From Bacteroidota bacterium (GTDB lineage: Bacteria > Bacteroidota > Bacteroidia > Chitinophagales > Chitinophagaceae), in contig VGFQ01000012.1 of the NCBI GenBank assembly GCA_016868815.1, positions 1 through 64,000 on the forward strand: 64,000 bases of DNA. Direction: 5' to 3'. The translations under genes and the position numbers were made by a program. Positions 25,918 to 34,762 of this stretch are shown here, piece by piece. The notes beneath the pieces are model-generated. The model was not told the origin of the DNA, did not search any database, and was given only the letters and a program-made list of their open reading frames with translations. Every line of letters starts with the position of its first letter. The stretch's first letter is position 1.

Positions 25918-27036
25918 TCAATGCCTGCCTAATGGGAAGGTCCTGTAGCGTTTTCCCGGAAGGGCTTCCAACAGGCCTGATAATTCCAGCGCCAGCAGGG
26001 TCTTGGCAGCTGCCTGGGGAGTCATCTCTATTCGCTGGCAGAGTTCATCGATGTGTATTCCTTCTTGTTCCGTCACTGCACGCAGCAGAAGGCGTTCTTC
26101 TGGCTTTAACTCTGGGAAGAGTTGTGTCTGTATAGATGCCTTTTGGGGGGGGGGTACGTCCCAGTTCAGCAGTTGCACTAGGTCGCCAGCCTCTCTTACG
26201 AGGTGGGCGCGATGCTCCCGGATCAGGCGGTTGCATCCCTGACTTTTTGGATCACAGACCCTTCCTGGCAGTGCCAATACTTCACGATGATATCCATTGG
26301 CCAGGTCTGCCGTGATCATGCTGCCTCCTTTTTCGCCTGTCTCCACGACGACAACAGCATCTGAGATGGCGGCTACAATGCGGTTGCGTCTGGGAAAGTT
26401 CTGTGCGTCGGGCGGTGTATGGCTTCGGTATTCGGTAAGCAGTCCACCCTGTCGGGTCATCTCCCGTGCCAGTGGCTGGTTCACTGACGGATAGACCCTG
26501 TCTTGTCCATGGGCCATCACGCCGAGGGTCGCTAGGCCACATGTGAGTGCCTGGCGATGCGCCAAGGTGTCGATTCCATAAGCCAGCCCGCTGACGATCA
26601 ATGGCTGAAAGTCGGCCAGTGCGTCGATGAATCCCGTCAGCCAATCTTTGCCATAGGCGGTCGGTGCCCTGGTGCCTACGATGCTGATGGTTCGGGCTTC
26701 GTTGAGTGAGGCTTGGCCTTTGAAATACAGGAGCACCGGCGCGTCCGGGCAGTGGAGTAATCGCCTGGGGTAGGAGGGATGTCCTTCTGCGACGGCCTCT
26801 ACGCCGCTTTGTTGTAGGAATTGCAGCTCTTTTTCAGCCCGGCGTAAGTCCCGATAACCACGGATAGCGCTGGCCCTGACCGAACCGATGCCCGGTATCC
26901 GCTCCAGCTCGGACCGTCGGGCACGAAAGATTGCCTGTGCGGATCCAAGGTGTCGCAGCAATGCGCGGGCATGTACATCCCCGATCTGAGGGACGCACGT
27001 GAGGGCGATCAAGTGGAGCAGTTCTTCTGTTGGCAC
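25918..27036 (-). CDS. dprA: DNA-processing protein DprA (natural transformation)
   Basis: 372 residues. It starts with a helix-hairpin-helix/SAM-like region (LERIPGIGSVRASAI near 43-57), continues with the Rossmann-type DprA domain (ISIVGTRAPTAYG near 110, SGLAYGIDTLAH near 145, FPRRNRIVAAISDAVVVVE near 215, GGSMITADLA) and ends in a winged-helix domain (about 305-365). DprA protects incoming single-stranded DNA and loads RecA during transformation. The linker at residues about 294-297 is coded by ten consecutive C on the coding strand (26145-26154), a likely slippage site that would remove the winged helix if shifted. It follows the PorE-like gene by 89 bases. Confidence 0.92.
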   Translation of the reverse strand: MPTEELLHLIALTCVPQIGDVHARALLRHLGSAQAIFRARRSELERIPGIGSVRASAIRGYRDLRRAEKELQFLQQSGVEAVAEGHPSYPRRLLHCPDAPVLLYFKGQASLNEARTISIVGTRAPTAYGKDWLTGFIDALADFQPLIVSGLAYGIDTLAHRQALTCGLATLGVMAHGQDRVYPSVNQPLAREMTRQGGLLTEYRSHTPPDAQNFPRRNRIVAAISDAVVVVETGEKGGSMITADLANGYHREVLALPGRVCDPKSQGCNRLIREHRAHLVREAGDLVQLLNWDVPPPQKASIQTQLFPELKPEERLLLRAVTEQEGIHIDELCQRIEMTPQAAAKTLLALELSGLLEALPGKRYRTFPLGRH

Positions 27037-27125
27037 CCTGCAAAGTATGTTGTAGGGGAGGATGCCGGGAGGGCCATCCCACGATGGGGCGGGTTATTTT
27101 TCCCTGTGGGAAGGAGCAGAATTCC

Positions 27126-29045
27126 TTAGAACCCAAGTATGCGCAGTTCTGTGCGGCGGTTTCGGGCTCGACCTTCTACAGTCTGGTTGAGTGCGACGGG
27201 CCGAGATGCTCCATAGCCTTGTGCGGAGAGTCGTTCACGGCGCACCTGGCGGCTGGCCAGGTAGTCGACTACGGCCAGTGCCCTGCGTTGCGACAAGGCC
27301 AGGTTATCTGCGGTTGTGCCGACATCGTCTGTATGCCCTTCGATGCGCACCTGCAGGGTGGGGTTTTCCGTGAGCAGTTGCACCAGCAGGTCGAGCTCTG
27401 TCGTAGAGCTGGATGCCAGGAGTGAAGAGCCGGTGGGGAAGTAGATGTTTTTCAGTTCGATGACCGCGTCTTTTTCGATGGGTCGAAGGGGGATGTCGAG
27501 CAAGAAGGGTGTAGCAGGGGAGGTGAGGAGGGGGAAGGAACCTGAATGGAAGAGGTAGCCCTTGCGGCGGACATGGAAGCCGTAGGCGGCATTTGAGGGC
27601 AGCGTGATGAGGTAGTTCCCTTCTTCGTCAGTCTGTACCTGATGCAGAAGGCCGCCTTCGGCGAGGTCTGTCAGCTCCACGGAGGAGGGCAGACCTTGGC
27701 GAGTCTTTGCATCATAGACTCTGCCCTGCACCCATGTGGTGGCCTTAGGGGCGATGCCTGGACGCATCTGGAAGGAGTAGAGGTCCAGGCTGCCCCGGGA
27801 GTCGGTACGTTCGCTAGCAAAATAGCCTGTCCGCCCATCGGCTGCCACGATGAGGCTTCCTTCATTGCCGATGGTATTGATCGGGTATCCGAGGTTGTGG
27901 ACGGTATCCCAGGTTCCATTCCATCCTCGGTGGGTTACGAAGAGGTCATCACCCCCATACCCAGGATGGGTGTCGGAGGTGAAATATAGGGTACGGCCGT
28001 CTGCATGCAGAAAGGGGCAGGATTCATTGCCGGGCGTATTGACGGGGGCACCGAGATTTGTAGGCTCACCCCAGGTGCCGTTAGCAGTGCGTTGGCTTAC
28101 CCATATGTCGTTCCCCCCCATTCCTCCGGCCCTGTTGCTGGCAAAGAAGAGGAAGCGTTTGTCGGGCGACAGAGAGGGCGCCGACTCCCAGGCCTCTGTG
28201 TTGACGAGTTCACCCAGGTTCTGAGGGCGGCTCCAGGAGCCTTGCCGGGTACGGTACGACATGTATAGATCGCAGCTACCCATCCCTTCCGGAAAGTTGC
28301 AGCCAGTGAATACTAGCCATTCGCCGTCTTGCGATATATTTTGTGCGCCTTCGTTCAAATTTGTATTGATGTTGCCACTCAGGCTTTGGGCTTGCGACCA
28401 AAGGCTATCTGCCTGGTGGGCGACGAGAAAGTCTTCGTCGACTCCGCGCAGCCTGCGGGTGAAGATGAGCGTCCTGCCATCGACGGTGAGGGAGGGGTAG
28501 TATTCAGGGAAGGTCGTGTTTACGCTGTCGCCTAGGTTCTTGGCGTCAAAGACATAGCCGGAGCTGGCCATGTGTTGGGCGAGACTGTCTCCCAGTTGAA
28601 AGCAGCGGCGTCGGTATTGCGCAGCCTTGCGGGCGCCTTCTTCTATGTCGGGGAATGCCAGAAAGCCGTCCAGTGCCCGCAGCGCCTCGGCAAACCGACC
28701 TGCACCACCCAGGTTGATGGCATAGGGCAGCCGGTACTCCCGGCAAAAAAGGCTGTCGAGGGCAAATGCCCGTTCATAGGATTGGACGGCAGCTGTAAAG
28801 TTGCGCAGCTCTCCCATCAGTCCTGCCTTGGTCAGCCAGGCTTCTACAAAGCCGGATTCCAGGGCGATGGCCTTCTCTGTGGTGGACAGTGAACCCCTGA
28901 AGTCTCCTTCGGCCGCCAGGCCCAACGCTTGCTCGTACAGTCCCCTGGCCTTGCGGCCTATCTGGGACGGTTGATATCCTTGGCCATGGAGAGTCGGGGC
29001 CAGCAGCAGGGCGGTACAGGCAATGAGGGGGATACGACGCTTCAT
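27126..29045 (-). CDS. PorE-like protein: TPR, PD40 propeller, carboxypeptidase-regulatory domain, OmpA domain
   Basis: 639 residues from the ATG at 29045 (MKRRIPLIACTALLLAPTLHGQ), a clear signal peptide; the frame's 78 extra residues overlap queE and are rejected. Domain order: TPR repeats (about 30-140), PD40 beta-propeller blades (about 160-430, with YPSLTVDGRTLIF, LSPDKRFLFFASN, HADGRTLYFTSD), a carboxypeptidase-regulatory-like domain (about 440-510) and a C-terminal OmpA peptidoglycan-binding domain (about 525-639, with IEGHTDDVG and RARNRRTEL). This order is that reported for PorE, which ties the type IX machinery to peptidoglycan. sprA in the same window supports the link, but other envelope proteins share the layout. 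queE lies 40 bases upstream. Confidence 0.83.
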   Translation of the reverse strand: MKRRIPLIACTALLLAPTLHGQGYQPSQIGRKARGLYEQALGLAAEGDFRGSLSTTEKAIALESGFVEAWLTKAGLMGELRNFTAAVQSYERAFALDSLFCREYRLPYAINLGGAGRFAEALRALDGFLAFPDIEEGARKAAQYRRRCFQLGDSLAQHMASSGYVFDAKNLGDSVNTTFPEYYPSLTVDGRTLIFTRRLRGVDEDFLVAHQADSLWSQAQSLSGNINTNLNEGAQNISQDGEWLVFTGCNFPEGMGSCDLYMSYRTRQGSWSRPQNLGELVNTEAWESAPSLSPDKRFLFFASNRAGGMGGNDIWVSQRTANGTWGEPTNLGAPVNTPGNESCPFLHADGRTLYFTSDTHPGYGGDDLFVTHRGWNGTWDTVHNLGYPINTIGNEGSLIVAADGRTGYFASERTDSRGSLDLYSFQMRPGIAPKATTWVQGRVYDAKTRQGLPSSVELTDLAEGGLLHQVQTDEEGNYLITLPSNAAYGFHVRRKGYLFHSGSFPLLTSPATPFLLDIPLRPIEKDAVIELKNIYFPTGSSLLASSSTTELDLLVQLLTENPTLQVRIEGHTDDVGTTADNLALSQRRALAVVDYLASRQVRRERLSAQGYGASRPVALNQTVEGRARNRRTELRILGF

Positions 29046-29085
29046 GAGGTGGGGGTTGCCAGACTGTCCACGAGGCAATGGTTCC

Positions 29086-29733
29086 TCAAGGTATATGGAT
29101 GTATTTGTGCATCTGAAGGGACAGGCGCCAGCGGGGATGGGATTGGATATACTCCAGCATGACGGGCAGGAGTAGGTCTTTTCGGCTCCATTCCGGTTGT
29201 AGGAACAGTTGGCAGTCGCCCTGCACGGCCAATGCCTGCTGCTCCGCCCATGCCAGATCTGAGCGGTGGTAGACGACAACTTTCAGTTCATTGGCAACCG
29301 GAAAGACAGCTGGCAGCGGGGCTTTGAATTTCTTGGGAGATAGGCATACCCAGTCCCACGCTCCAGTCAAAGGATGGGAACCCGAAGTCTCCAGGTGGGT
29401 GCGGATGCCTGCGAGTTGTAAGGTTTCTGTCAGGCTTAGCAAGTCATGCATGAGGGGCTCGCCTCCGGTGATGACAGCCGTGGTGGCGGGGCTTGCCTGT
29501 ACGATGGCCATGAGTTCTTCGACGGTGCGGCCTGGATGTCGTTCTGCATCCCAGCTTTCTTTCACATCACACCATACGCAGCCTACGTCGCATCCTGCAA
29601 GTCGGATGAAATAGGCAGCCCTGCCAGTGTGTGCGCCTTCCCCTTGTAGGGTGTAGAAATGCTCCATCACCGGAAGGCGGCGTTGGAGTGCTACAGGGCT
29701 CTGTGTTTGCAGCATATCCAGAGAGGTGCTCAT
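29086..29733 (-). CDS. queE: 7-carboxy-7-deazaguanine synthase (radical SAM)
   Basis: 215 residues. QueE ring-contracts carboxytetrahydropterin to 7-carboxy-7-deazaguanine in queuosine synthesis. The N-terminal YTLQGEGAHTGRAAYFIRL leads into a CX3CX2C iron-sulfur motif, GCDVGCVWCD near residues 47-56, which is the spacing seen in many QueE enzymes. The TGGEPLMH segment near 95-102 is the GGE SAM-contact motif, and LETSGSHPL follows. It lies between folD (37 bases upstream) and the PorE-like gene on the same strand. The QueD-type substrate maker would be one of the two PTPS-like genes at 6193-7107. No queC, queF or tgt is present in the window. Confidence 0.92.
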   Translation of the reverse strand: MSTSLDMLQTQSPVALQRRLPVMEHFYTLQGEGAHTGRAAYFIRLAGCDVGCVWCDVKESWDAERHPGRTVEELMAIVQASPATTAVITGGEPLMHDLLSLTETLQLAGIRTHLETSGSHPLTGAWDWVCLSPKKFKAPLPAVFPVANELKVVVYHRSDLAWAEQQALAVQGDCQLFLQPEWSRKDLLLPVMLEYIQSHPRWRLSLQMHKYIHIP

Positions 29734-29770
29734 GGTTTAGGGGTGCCGGCAGCTTGGGGCGGCCTGTGTA

Positions 29771-30649
29771 TTAAGTCTTTTTGTGGGTGCAGGAATACCA
29801 GGTGTTTTTGAGTAGGGCGGCAATCGTCATAGGTCCGACGCCGCCGGGTACGGGGGTGATGTAGCTGCAACGAGGCGCGACAGACTCGAAGTCGACGTCG
29901 CCCCGGATGGCGAAGCCTGCCTTTCTGTTGGCATCCGGTACTCTGGTGATGCCTACGTCGACCACGACGGCCCCTTCTTTCACCATGTCGGAGCGAAGGA
30001 AGCCGGGTTGCCCCAGGGCGGCAATGATAATGTCTGCCTGCAGGCAGATGGCAGGCAGGTGTAGTGTGTGCGAATGGCAAAGGGTCACGCTGCAGTTGCC
30101 AGGGTAATCATTGCGGCTGAGCAGGATGCTCATCGGGCGACCGACGATGTGACTGCGTCCAATCACCACGGCATGTCGTCCTTTTGTCTGTATCTGGTAG
30201 TGCTCCATCAGTAGCAGGATGCCATAGGGTGTAGCTGGCAGAAAGGATGGCAGTCCCAGGGCCATGCGGCCCATCGACTCGGGATGAAAGCCATCCACAT
30301 CTTTTTCCACCCGGATGGTTTCTATGACTTTATGCTCTGAGATATGTGCAGGAAGGGGTAATTGCACCAGGATGCCATCTACCTCCGGATCCTGATTGAA
30401 TGCTTCTATCCGATGGAGGAGTACAGCTTCAGGGAGGTCTCCTGGCAGCTGCAGCAGCGTGGAACGAAAGCCGACTTCCTCACAGGCTTTCACCTTGGAT
30501 GCCACGTAGGTCTGGCTGGCCCCATTATCTCCGACCAGGATGGCCGCCAGATGCGGTGTCTTTCCACCTCCGCGGAGGTGATTTTCCACGCTGGCAGCTA
30601 GGCTATCCTTCACCGACTTGGATACGAGTTTCCCGTCCAACAATTGCAT
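29771..30649 (-). CDS. folD: Bifunctional methylene-tetrahydrofolate dehydrogenase/cyclohydrolase
   Basis: 292 residues from the ATG at 30649 ([17 protein letters not shown]). FolD interconverts 5,10-methylene-, methenyl- and 10-formyl-tetrahydrofolate. The active-site lysine lies in [13 protein letters not shown] near 55, followed by the QLPLPAHI and [18 protein letters not shown] blocks, the NADP-binding [17 protein letters not shown] near 160, and [15 protein letters not shown] near the C-terminus. A full Bacteroidota promoter (30654-30684) lies immediately upstream and supports this start over an ATG ten codons earlier. It is the first gene of a - strand run with queE and the PorE-like gene. 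Confidence 0.95.
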   Translation of the reverse strand: MQLLDGKLVSKSVKDSLAASVENHLRGGGKTPHLAAILVGDNGASQTYVASKVKACEEVGFRSTLLQLPGDLPEAVLLHRIEAFNQDPEVDGILVQLPLPAHISEHKVIETIRVEKDVDGFHPESMGRMALGLPSFLPATPYGILLLMEHYQIQTKGRHAVVIGRSHIVGRPMSILLSRNDYPGNCSVTLCHSHTLHLPAICLQADIIIAALGQPGFLRSDMVKEGAVVVDVGITRVPDANRKAGFAIRGDVDFESVAPRCSYITPVPGGVGPMTIAALLKNTWYSCTHKKT

Positions 30650-30653
30650 AGTG

Positions 30654-30684
30654 CAAAGGTATCGACGTGGAAAATGCATGCCAA
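30654..30684 (-). promoter_or_regulatory. Promoter of folD (TTG-N20-TACCTTTG)
   Basis: On the - strand TTG (30682-30684) is followed by exactly 20 bases and TACCTTTG (30654-30661). The -7 box ends four bases before the folD ATG, so the message should be leaderless. Same spacing as the ruvA and queA promoters. Confidence 0.58.
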
Positions 30685-30736
30685 ATGCGTGGATACAAGC
30701 AGGGAAGCTCCTCGGTAAGGTTTGAGTTTTGCAAGG

Positions 30737-31564
30737 ATGCGTCAGATGGTTGTGATGTTTCTCATTGGTGCTGCTGCCGGGCTGCCTGTCATAGGGCAGG
30801 GGCTATCCTCCCTTACACTGTTTGGGCACCCTTCGACGGCTGCGGTAGCTGATATGCCTGCAGATGCTTTTGGTGTGGCGGCGCAGCTCGGGGCGAGGGG
30901 AGCAGAGAAGGGGGTGATGGCAGGCCTTCGGTGTGTGCGGCTGGCGGTGGAGGGGGCCCCTTCGATTGTACAGGGGGTCTTGGCCTGGCAAGTGGGTACT
31001 GGTACTGGCGTTCTGCAGGCCTGGCATGCTGGTCAACCCGACTTGCGCGAGCATTCCGCCTTGCTATCCTATAGCTTGCCTTTGACCACTTCCTTGCATA
31101 CGGGCCTTGGCCTTGGCTATGCCCGACAGCGTACACCCCTACACCCTTCTTGGCAGCGCCTGCAGGTGCAATGGGGAGCTGTCTGCCGCGTGTATGGCGG
31201 ACTCCGGATGTCTATACGGGTAGCGTTATTCCCTCCGTTGGTTTCCGCTCATCCCGTCTTCCCACTGCCTGTTGCCATGGCTGCAGGGCTAGGGTATACG
31301 TTCTCTCCACAGCTGGCGTTGGCAGCCGAGCTGTTGCGTGAAGGTGGGCGTGTTCCTGTGCTGACGCCCGTCTTGTACTATCGACCGGCTCCTTCTGTGA
31401 CGCTTCGTGTTGGCGTTCGGACCGACAATGGTAGTTTTTCGCTCACCATAGCCTATCGCTTTCGGCGGTTCGGGATCGACGTCGGTGGCCGGCAGGTCGG
31501 GCTGCTGGGATGGTGTGGCGATCTCGCTCTGGATTGGCGGCCGGAGGAAACAGCTGCTTTATGA
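30737..31564 (+). CDS. Predicted outer-membrane beta-barrel protein, partner of the HhH protein
   Basis: 275 residues from the ATG at 30737 ([22 protein letters not shown]), a signal peptide ending near residue 21; a TTG five codons earlier is possible. The mature chain is made of alternating-hydrophobicity strands separated by glycine-rich turns (for example [33 protein letters not shown]) and ends in an aromatic-rich strand (GDLALDWRP), as expected for an outer-membrane barrel of roughly 12 to 14 strands. It recalls PorV/PorP-like families in size, but I cannot assign it to one. Its stop overlaps the start of the helix-hairpin-helix gene by four bases (ATGA at 31561-31564), so the two products are probably made together and may interact. 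Confidence 0.7.
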   Translation: MRQMVVMFLIGAAAGLPVIGQGLSSLTLFGHPSTAAVADMPADAFGVAAQLGARGAEKGVMAGLRCVRLAVEGAPSIVQGVLAWQVGTGTGVLQAWHAGQPDLREHSALLSYSLPLTTSLHTGLGLGYARQRTPLHPSWQRLQVQWGAVCRVYGGLRMSIRVALFPPLVSAHPVFPLPVAMAAGLGYTFSPQLALAAELLREGGRVPVLTPVLYYRPAPSVTLRVGVRTDNGSFSLTIAYRFRRFGIDVGGRQVGLLGWCGDLALDWRPEETAAL

Positions 31565-33606
31565 TACGGCGCTTGTCCATCGGCTTCTTTTTTGTAGTTG
31601 TTATCACTGCCTGCTTGCAGGGTCAGGAGACGGTTCACCTGGAAGAGCATCTGCAGGAGCGCGTTGCCTCCCTCTCTGAAGAAGAGGGCCTGGCGGATGG
31701 CGGGCAGGATTGGGAACGGTTGATGCGTCTACGCCGTCGTCTCGACCTCAATCGCATCGATCCTGTCGAGATGGGAGACCTGTTGGGTCTGACTCCTTTA
31801 CAGGTACAGGCATTCGAAAGCTATCGAAGGCTTGTCGGTCCAATGGTAGATGGATTGGAGTTGCAGGCAGTCCCGGGCTGGGACGAGGCAACCGTCCGGA
31901 GGGTTCTTCCCTGGGTCTATGTCGCAGCGCATCCCTCTCTGCCCACACTGCTGCACAACCAATGGCAGGCAGGAGTGCATACCATTCTATGCCAATCCAG
32001 CCTGCAGTCGTCCCATCTGCAGGAGCAAAAAGAAGCCGTTCAGCGCGGGCAACCATTTCTGGGCAGTCCGGTGCGCCTACTCTTGCGCTATGGTTTTGTG
32101 TATGACCGGAAAATCCGTTGGGGGATCACGCTGGAAAAAGATCCCGGTGAGCCGCTACTAGCCCAAAAGCCCGCAGCAGGCTTCGACATGCTGGCGGCTC
32201 ATGTGGCATGGAAGGGGTCTGGGGTCATTCGGACACTGGTGCTGGGCGACTTCCAGGTGAATTTGGGCCAAGGGTTGGTCATGTGGCAGGGGATGGCATA
32301 CCGAAAAACCTCCGACGCCATGCTGATCATGCGGCAAGGAGAGGTTTTCAGGCCCCATACCGGCACGGATGAACTTCGCTTTCAGCGGGGGTTTGCCCTG
32401 GAAGTGGGCAGGGGACGCTGGCAGCTTGCTATGTTTGCCTCCACACGTGGCCTCGATGCACATCGGGTGACCGATACCGGGAGCGGACAGCCTGCCTATG
32501 TCAGTTCTCTGCTGACGACAGGACTTCATCGAACTCCCCGGGAACTGCAGCAGCGGCAAGCCCTTGGACTGTCAGGCATAGGGGGCAGACTGACCTATCA
32601 TCATAGACGGGGGCGCATCGCATTCAATGGATGGGGTGGACGGTATAGCCTACCATGGAGAAAGGAGCCTTCGATGTACAACCTCTTTGCTATGTCTGGT
32701 CTGCATTTTTCAAATATGTCTGCAGAGGTTGGCTATTCTCTCCACAACATGTATCTCTTCGGCGAGGTTGCTGTAAACGGTTGCGGGGGTGTGGCGTATA
32801 TACAGGGAGCAATGGCCAGCCTGCATCCCCGGCTGGACTTGGCATGGCTGCACCGTAGGATATCCCCCCGCTACCATACCCTTTATGGGAATGCATTCAC
32901 TGAAGGCGCAGAGCCGACGAATGAAGTAGGCAGTTACCTGGGTATCAGCCTCCGGCTGCCCTTGGGCTGTAAGGTAGATGCTTGGCTGGATGCTTTCCGT
33001 TTTCCATGGCTTAGATATCAGGTTGACAGGCCTTCCAGGGGCCAGTCTGCACTCCTCCAAGTATCCTGGTTGCCTGACAAACGGACAGACATTTTCCTGC
33101 GATGGATGCGCGAATCCAAAGGTCAGCACGCTGTCGGGGTGTCGGGCCCGATGAGGGAAGTGCTAGCCTTTACCCGGTCTGCCATGCGCTTCCAGTACAG
33201 CCATCGGCCCGGACCTGCCTGGCTGGTTCGGGTGCGAGTCGAAGGCACCACAGTGCGGGCGGGGCAGATGCCGGAACATGGATTCGCAAGCCATCTGGAC
33301 CTCCAGTACCGACCCATCTCATGTCGTTGGCGCTGGATGGCGCGCCTGGCATATTACGAGACAGGTGGCTATTCCTCACGCATCTATGGCTTTGAAAATG
33401 ACGTGCCGTATCGCAATGTGCAGTCTGTCTACCATGGCAGAGGCTTTCGTTGCTATGGTATTGCCGAATGGAGAGGTGGGCGACAGATTTCCTGTGCGGC
33501 CAAATGGGGTATAACGCTGCGGGGAAAGACACAAGGGATGGATATCCGCGTTCAGATGCTTTTAGTACTCGGGTCAGAGGGCGGCGCAGTTGCCAGACGG
33601 GATTAG
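31561..33606 (+). CDS. Secreted protein with ComEA-like helix-hairpin-helix repeats and a beta-barrel-like body
   Basis: 681 residues from the ATG at 31561, giving a signal peptide ([22 protein letters not shown]); the serine/cysteine near residue 18 could also suit a lipoprotein. Residues about 55-120 contain two helix-hairpin-helix-like units (LDLNRIDPVEMGDLLGLTP and LELQAVPGWDEATVRRVLP) of the kind found in the DNA receptor ComEA. The remaining 550 residues are rich in short amphipathic strands with Trp/Tyr/Arg, consistent with an outer-membrane barrel. Bacteroidota databases often label similar proteins simply as HhH-domain proteins. Coupled to the barrel gene upstream. A role in DNA binding or uptake at the surface is inference. 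The stop overlaps that of the convergent DUF3467 gene. Confidence 0.72.
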   Translation: MIRRLSIGFFFVVVITACLQGQETVHLEEHLQERVASLSEEEGLADGGQDWERLMRLRRRLDLNRIDPVEMGDLLGLTPLQVQAFESYRRLVGPMVDGLELQAVPGWDEATVRRVLPWVYVAAHPSLPTLLHNQWQAGVHTILCQSSLQSSHLQEQKEAVQRGQPFLGSPVRLLLRYGFVYDRKIRWGITLEKDPGEPLLAQKPAAGFDMLAAHVAWKGSGVIRTLVLGDFQVNLGQGLVMWQGMAYRKTSDAMLIMRQGEVFRPHTGTDELRFQRGFALEVGRGRWQLAMFASTRGLDAHRVTDTGSGQPAYVSSLLTTGLHRTPRELQQRQALGLSGIGGRLTYHHRRGRIAFNGWGGRYSLPWRKEPSMYNLFAMSGLHFSNMSAEVGYSLHNMYLFGEVAVNGCGGVAYIQGAMASLHPRLDLAWLHRRISPRYHTLYGNAFTEGAEPTNEVGSYLGISLRLPLGCKVDAWLDAFRFPWLRYQVDRPSRGQSALLQVSWLPDKRTDIFLRWMRESKGQHAVGVSGPMREVLAFTRSAMRFQYSHRPGPAWLVRVRVEGTTVRAGQMPEHGFASHLDLQYRPISCRWRWMARLAYYETGGYSSRIYGFENDVPYRNVQSVYHGRGFRCYGIAEWRGGRQISCAAKWGITLRGKTQGMDIRVQMLLVLGSEGGAVARRD

Positions 33607-33920
33607 GCCTGTGCGGTGGGGCCACCGAAGTGCAAGGGGAGTTGAACTTCGCCGATATCTTTGATGGCACCGTTCACCTGCTCATATTTTTCAATATTGT
33701 CGGCCAACGCATTCATGAGGCGTTTTGTATGCTGAGGTGTCAGGATGAGGCGTGCCTTCACACGGCTTTTGGGCGTGCCGGGCATAACATTGACGAAGTC
33801 GAGCACGAATTCTGAATGGCTATGTGTGATGATAGCCAGGTTGGCATACTGTCCTTCCGCAATGTCTTCAGATATTTCTATGTTCAGCTGATTGGGATCC
33901 TGATCTGCCATGGGTTTCAT
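33603..33920 (-). CDS. DUF3467 family protein
   Basis: 105 residues from the ATG at 33920 (MKPMADQDPNQLNIEISED); a further ATG three codons on is equally reasonable, while the longer frame runs into radC. The conserved DUF3467 core is present: LNIEISEDIAEGQYANLAII, then HSEFVLDFVNVMPG and ARLILTPQHTKRLMNALADN, each spanning a beta-helix unit. The family is small, soluble, widespread in Bacteroidota and of unknown function. A -7 element at 33930-33937 lies nine bases upstream of this start, so the gene can be expressed apart from radC, whose stop is 34 bases upstream. Stop codons overlap the convergent HhH gene. Confidence 0.85.
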   Translation of the reverse strand: MKPMADQDPNQLNIEISEDIAEGQYANLAIITHSHSEFVLDFVNVMPGTPKSRVKARLILTPQHTKRLMNALADNIEKYEQVNGAIKDIGEVQLPLHFGGPTAQA

Positions 33921-33929
33921 GTTGGCTGC

Positions 33930-33937
33930 CAAAGGTA
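33930..33937 (-). promoter_or_regulatory. -7 element (TACCTTTG) before the DUF3467 gene
   Basis: An exact TAnnTTTG on the - strand in the radC/DUF3467 gap, nine bases before the ATG at 33920. There is no TTG at the usual -33 distance. It helps fix the gene start downstream of radC. Confidence 0.38.
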
Positions 33938-33954
33938 GGATAATTGTCCTTCCA

Positions 33955-34653
33955 TCATAGCATGGCGTTGTCAGCAAAGCTGTAGAATCCTTCATTTCCA
34001 ACAATGATATGGTCTAGCAGCCTGATGTCAAAGAAACGGGCAGCCTCCCGCACTTTTTGGGTGAGCTCTTTGTCGGTTTGGCTGGGTTCTAGCCTGTCAG
34101 AGGGGTGATTATGGCAGAGGATGATACCCGTGGCTTCTTCTTCCAGCGCCTTCTTCATGATCAGACGGATGTCTACAATGGTTGCGGTGATGCCGCCCGA
34201 GCTAATCACCTCTACATGCAGGATCCGATTCCCTTGGTTCAGATACACAACTGCAAAGACTTCTTGGCTTAAGTCTCGGAACCTTGCCTGCAGGTATTGA
34301 CCGATATCCCCGCTGCCATTGACCTGCTGGCGCGGCAGGCAGGCAGCAGCCATCCTTCTACGACCCAGTTCCAGGGCCGCTGCAACAGCCAGTGCCCTGG
34401 CCCAGCCCATGCCACTTATCTTGCTGAGGTCGGTTACCGAGCGCCTTCCCAGTTCCGCCAGACTCTCCTTGCTATGCGACAATAGCGATCTACATAACCC
34501 CAGAGACTGGGGGTCTGGATTTCCTGGCTGCAAAACGATGCACAGCAGTTCTGCATCGGAGAGGGCGGAAGGCCCGAGGATACGAAAGCGCACCCTCGGA
34601 TCATCTGAAGCCTCCCAGGCCCGTTGCATCCTATGACTCCCTTCATCCGTCAT
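33955..34653 (-). CDS. radC: RadC-family JAB/MPN-domain protein
   Basis: 232 residues if it begins at the ATG at 34653 (MTDEGSHRMQRAWE); an ATG eight codons later is also possible. The N-terminal UPF0758 helix-hairpin-helix-like region (ALSDAELLCIVLQPG, ISGMGWARALAVAAALELGRR) is followed by a JAMM metalloprotease-like domain. The metal motif reads HNHPSDRLEPSQTD near 180-193, with an upstream Glu in VFAVVYLN...VEVISSGGI. The usual Gly after HNHPS is replaced by Asp here. Despite the name, a DNA-repair role for RadC is doubtful in the literature; the biochemical function is unknown. It is divergent from prs. Confidence 0.9.
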   Translation of the reverse strand: MTDEGSHRMQRAWEASDDPRVRFRILGPSALSDAELLCIVLQPGNPDPQSLGLCRSLLSHSKESLAELGRRSVTDLSKISGMGWARALAVAAALELGRRRMAAACLPRQQVNGSGDIGQYLQARFRDLSQEVFAVVYLNQGNRILHVEVISSGGITATIVDIRLIMKKALEEEATGIILCHNHPSDRLEPSQTDKELTQKVREAARFFDIRLLDHIIVGNEGFYSFADNAML

Positions 34654-34762
34654 GCCTTGGCACCCAGCTTTCTCTGGGAGGTGGATGTGTTTTGAAATGT
34701 GGGTTATTTGAGTATTTCCGTTACCACCCATTTGATACCTTCACCGTTCATTCCACAAACAC

